Shown here: positions 5,033-5,160 of the stretch, one piece after another
How positions within the stretch are numbered: the stretch's first letter is position 1
Layout of the letters: each line of letters opens with the position of its first letter
Assembly (NCBI GenBank): GCA_009926295.1
Contig: RFPF01000232.1
Coordinates: 1-5,160, forward strand
Reading direction: 5' to 3'
DNA from: Planctomycetia bacterium
GTDB lineage: Bacteria > Planctomycetota > Planctomycetia > Pirellulales > UBA1268
Length of the DNA: 5,160 nt
Notes under the pieces: model-generated
Database searches by the model: none
Told to the model about the DNA's origin: nothing
Seen by the model: only the letters and a program-made list of their open reading frames with translations
Translations under genes and position numbers: made by a program

Positions 5033-5160
5033 TCAATGTTTCGCCGGAGTTGTTTTGGTATGCGAGGGAACGGCAGCGGCTCTTCACCGTTTCCGCGGCT
5101 TCGCCGTACGTCAACTGTGGACGCGTGCCCACGAAGCACTTGTCTTGGTCTGACCGCTCG

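Noticed and set aside
5033..5160. Gene or promoter upstream of the amidotransferase
   Set aside because: A TTGACG hexamer occurs on the - strand, but no acceptable -10 lies at proper spacing. The overlapping frames are low-complexity shadows, so nothing can be supported in this stretch.

Overview
The window is GC-rich, with strong G/C preference at third codon positions. It reads like a planctomycete chromosome. The main pointers are the DUF4254 protein, weak or absent Shine-Dalgarno sequences before several genes, and a stand-alone acyl carrier protein/ketosynthase module of a type common in that phylum. The lineage is inferred from gene content only; no rRNA or other marker is present.

Positions 1-2360 (+ strand) hold three tightly packed genes: an acyl carrier protein whose first bases fall at the window edge, a short degenerate ketosynthase-like protein that lacks the active-site cysteine, and a full FabF-type beta-ketoacyl-ACP synthase with an intact Cys-His-His triad. 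They look like the tail of a fatty-acid- or polyene-like biosynthetic operon that continues to the left. The degenerate and intact ketosynthases probably pair as chain-length factor and condensing enzyme acting on the neighbouring carrier protein. After a 53-base T-rich gap comes a DUF4254 gene (2414-3049, +).

Positions 3050-3480 contain no large protein gene. On the + strand there is a tRNA-Arg(CCT) with a plausible -10 box. On the - strand there is what looks like an independent small transcription unit: a perfect TATAAT box, several hairpins including a three-way junction, an extremely strong Shine-Dalgarno sequence half buried in a palindrome, an 11-codon reading frame, and a textbook intrinsic terminator. 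This is the least explained and most interesting part of the window.

Positions 3481-5032 carry a small four-helix membrane protein (-), divergently placed against a GlsB/YeaQ/YmgE-type small membrane protein (+). A class II (Ntn-type, YafJ-like) glutamine amidotransferase (-) converges on the latter. These are ordinary housekeeping or accessory genes. Positions 5033-5160 show no supported gene.
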